From contig JAJZBS010000021.1 of the NCBI GenBank assembly GCA_021851885.1, positions 1-32,430 on the forward strand: a stretch of DNA of 32,430 nt. The letters are read 5' to 3'. Under the pieces are notes generated by a model. It did not search any database. It was given only the letters and a program-made list of their open reading frames with translations, and was not told the DNA's origin. The position numbers and the translations under genes were made by a program. Position 1 is the first letter of the stretch; each line of letters begins with the position of its first letter. This document shows, piece after piece, positions 31,118-32,430 of this stretch. The stretch comes from Actinomycetes bacterium (GTDB lineage Bacteria; Actinomycetota; Acidimicrobiia; Acidimicrobiales; JAMCQF01).

Positions 31118-32257
31118 ATGCACAGCGCATCCCGGGGGGACAGGCTCGGCCGCGCTTGCCGGTTCCACGAGCTCCGCAGCGACCTCCGCAGCCCCGCCGG
31201 ACGAGGTCCCACCCGCCTGCGCCGCGCCCTCGTTGCCGCCGCCGGGCTGGCCCTGGGAGCGGCTTGCGCCGCCTGTGGCTCCGCACCTCTTGGAGGGCGT
31301 GCCGCCAGGGGGCAGGAGGCATTCGTCGTCAACGGGGCGACCGCTCCCGCCCCGACCAACACCGTGGTCCCCGTCGACCTCGTCAGGCACCGGGTCGACC
31401 CGGCCATCACCGTCGGCATCGAGCCTGCCGCCATGGCGATCACGCCGGAGGGATCGTCCCTCCTCGTCGTGAGCAAGGGTGTCGACACGCTGAGCGCCGT
31501 GTCACTGGCGACGACGTCGGTCACCTGGACCACCCGCGTCGGTCTCGAGCCCGATGCCGTCGCCGTGACGCCCGACGGGCGGACCGCCGTCGTCGCCAAC
31601 TACGGAGATGGCACCATCTCGCTCGTCGACCTGCGCTCACACCGCGTGCGCGCAACGGTCCATGTGGGAGCGCAACCCGTCGCCGTCGCGGTGACGCCCG
31701 ACGGTGCGCGGGCCGTTGTCGCCAACTTCGGGGACGCGACCGCCTCGGTCGTCTCGCTCCGCAGCCGCTCGGTCGTCGCGACGATCGACGTTGGGGCTGA
31801 GGACGACGCTGTCGCGGTGACGCCAGACGGGGCGACGGCGCTGGTCGGCTGCTTCGGCGACAACACCGTTGTGCCGATCAATCTGGCCACTCTCCAGCCT
31901 GGGGCTCCCGTGACGATTCCGGGCGGACCGCGGTCGATCGCGATCGCAACCGGTCAGACGAGCGCGCCGGCAGTGGCTGGATCGGAGCCGGCTGGCTCCG
32001 CCGCCTCTCGCGCAGGGCGAGCTGCGTACGTCGCGTCGGGCAACTCTCTGTGGCCTGTGGCCCTTCCGGGATTGGTGGTCGGCAACCCGATCATCGTGGG
32101 CCATCCCGCAGAAGGGGTGGCACTGGGGCCTGACCATCGATACGCCTACGTCGCAACCGCCGACGGGTACCTCGTCCCGGTCGACCTCGTCAAGGGCATC
32201 GCGGACAAACCGATCTTCGTCGGCGGAAAGCCCTACGCCGTCGTCGTCGCACGGTAG
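31118..32257 (+). CDS. YncE-like beta-propeller, probable lipoprotein
   Basis: A 379-residue exported protein. A basic N-region with Arg-Arg (35-36) precedes a hydrophobic segment and LALGAACAACGS, in which Cys50 or Cys53 could be a lipidated residue; the lipobox is atypical. The mature part is a chain of beta-propeller blades with a strict 42-residue period: TPEG/TPDG turns occur at residues 109, 151, 193 and 235, each followed by a VVAN-like strand. An Ala/Gly-rich insertion lies near 280-300 and two more blades complete the C-terminus. Such propellers are binding or scaffold proteins; no enzyme residues are recognisable. The 33-residue N-region is long, but I see no better start. Confidence 0.8.
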   Translation: MHSASRGDRLGRACRFHELRSDLRSPAGRGPTRLRRALVAAAGLALGAACAACGSAPLGGRAARGQEAFVVNGATAPAPTNTVVPVDLVRHRVDPAITVGIEPAAMAITPEGSSLLVVSKGVDTLSAVSLATTSVTWTTRVGLEPDAVAVTPDGRTAVVANYGDGTISLVDLRSHRVRATVHVGAQPVAVAVTPDGARAVVANFGDATASVVSLRSRSVVATIDVGAEDDAVAVTPDGATALVGCFGDNTVVPINLATLQPGAPVTIPGGPRSIAIATGQTSAPAVAGSEPAGSAASRAGRAAYVASGNSLWPVALPGLVVGNPIIVGHPAEGVALGPDHRYAYVATADGYLVPVDLVKGIADKPIFVGGKPYAVVVAR

Positions 32258-32266
32258 CGTCGATAC

Positions 32267-32339
32267 GGGCCGCTAGCTCATCAGGTAGAGCAGGGGACTT
32301 TTAATCCCAAGGTGCCGGGTTCGAGCCCCGGGCGGCCCA
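32267..32339 (+). tRNA. tRNA-Lys (anticodon TTT)
   Basis: A full cloverleaf can be drawn: acceptor GGGCCGC/GCGGCCC, D stem GCTC/GAGC, anticodon loop CTTTTAA (anticodon TTT at 32300-32302 reading the three central T), T arm CCGGG-TTCGAGC-CCCGG, discriminator A. The 27-43 position of the anticodon stem is G-A rather than paired. The genome continues CCG, so CCA is not encoded. It lies 9 nt after the beta-propeller stop. The remaining 91 nt of the window hold no feature I can support. Confidence 0.93.
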
Positions 32340-32430
32340 CCGTCCAAGTAGTGGTGAGAGGCCATACGCCCCCCCTGGCACATCCTCCCGCCGGAACCGA
32401 ACAACGGTCCTCGTGCGGGGTCGCCACGGC

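Noticed and set aside
32342-32430. Terminator or small gene after the tRNA
   Set aside because: Only a weak GCCA/TGGC pairing around a C-run is visible, and no frame has a credible start and family similarity before the window ends.

Overview
The window is about 32.4 kb of very GC-rich DNA. It looks like the chromosome of an actinomycete (Actinomycetota): a complete-order nuoA-N operon, mycothiol-type MshA, a proC/Rv0500A-like pair, an RsiG-like protein, many GTG starts and 4-nt ATGA/GTGA gene overlaps. A lineage outside the filamentous genera (for example Acidimicrobiia-like) seems plausible, but that is inference. Coding density is very high. There is no stretch over 300 bases without a gene, and I see no insertion sequence, prophage or CRISPR array.

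Region 1 (1-16021, minus strand) is the proton-pumping NADH:quinone oxidoreductase operon in the order nuoA-B-C-D-E-F-G-H-I-J-K-L-M-N. The 3' end of nuoN runs off the window. Almost every junction overlaps by 1-8 nt. All iron-sulfur ligands that I can check are present in NuoB, E, F, G and I, and key proton-channel acidic and lysine residues are present in NuoK, L, M and N. Diverging from nuoA is a geranylgeranyl-reductase-family flavoprotein (about 16210-17610, plus strand), most simply a menaquinone reductase that tunes the quinone used by Complex I.

Region 2 (17684-23798, minus strand) is a C5-pathway tetrapyrrole operon, hemA-hemC-cobA-hemD-hemB-hemL. It runs from glutamyl-tRNA to uroporphyrinogen III, with a branch to siroheme/cobalamin through cobA. 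Upstream on the same strand are an acyl-CoA-synthetase-like enzyme, a SAM hydroxide adenosyltransferase-family protein, a small excisionase-type HTH protein and proC. A promoter-like sequence and an 11-bp-stem inverted repeat precede proC.

Region 3 (27784-31063, minus strand) carries rsiG-like, an XRE regulator, mshA and a YbjN-family gene in one tight run, preceded by a dksA/traR-like gene. Divergent from dksA is a lipoprotein-like YncE-type beta-propeller, followed 9 nt later by tRNA-Lys(TTT).

Recalled from memory, the order XRE-mshA-YbjN-proC-HTH-hemA-hemC-cobA/hemD-hemB-hemL is a compacted version of the Rv0474-Rv0524 interval of Mycobacterium tuberculosis. The most notable items are the RsiG-like protein with two c-di-GMP signature motifs (the second with Gln replaced by His), the candidate structured leader before proC, the SAM adenosyltransferase-family protein whose conserved His is Asp next to a 15-nt tandem repeat, and in-frame tandem repeats in hemA.
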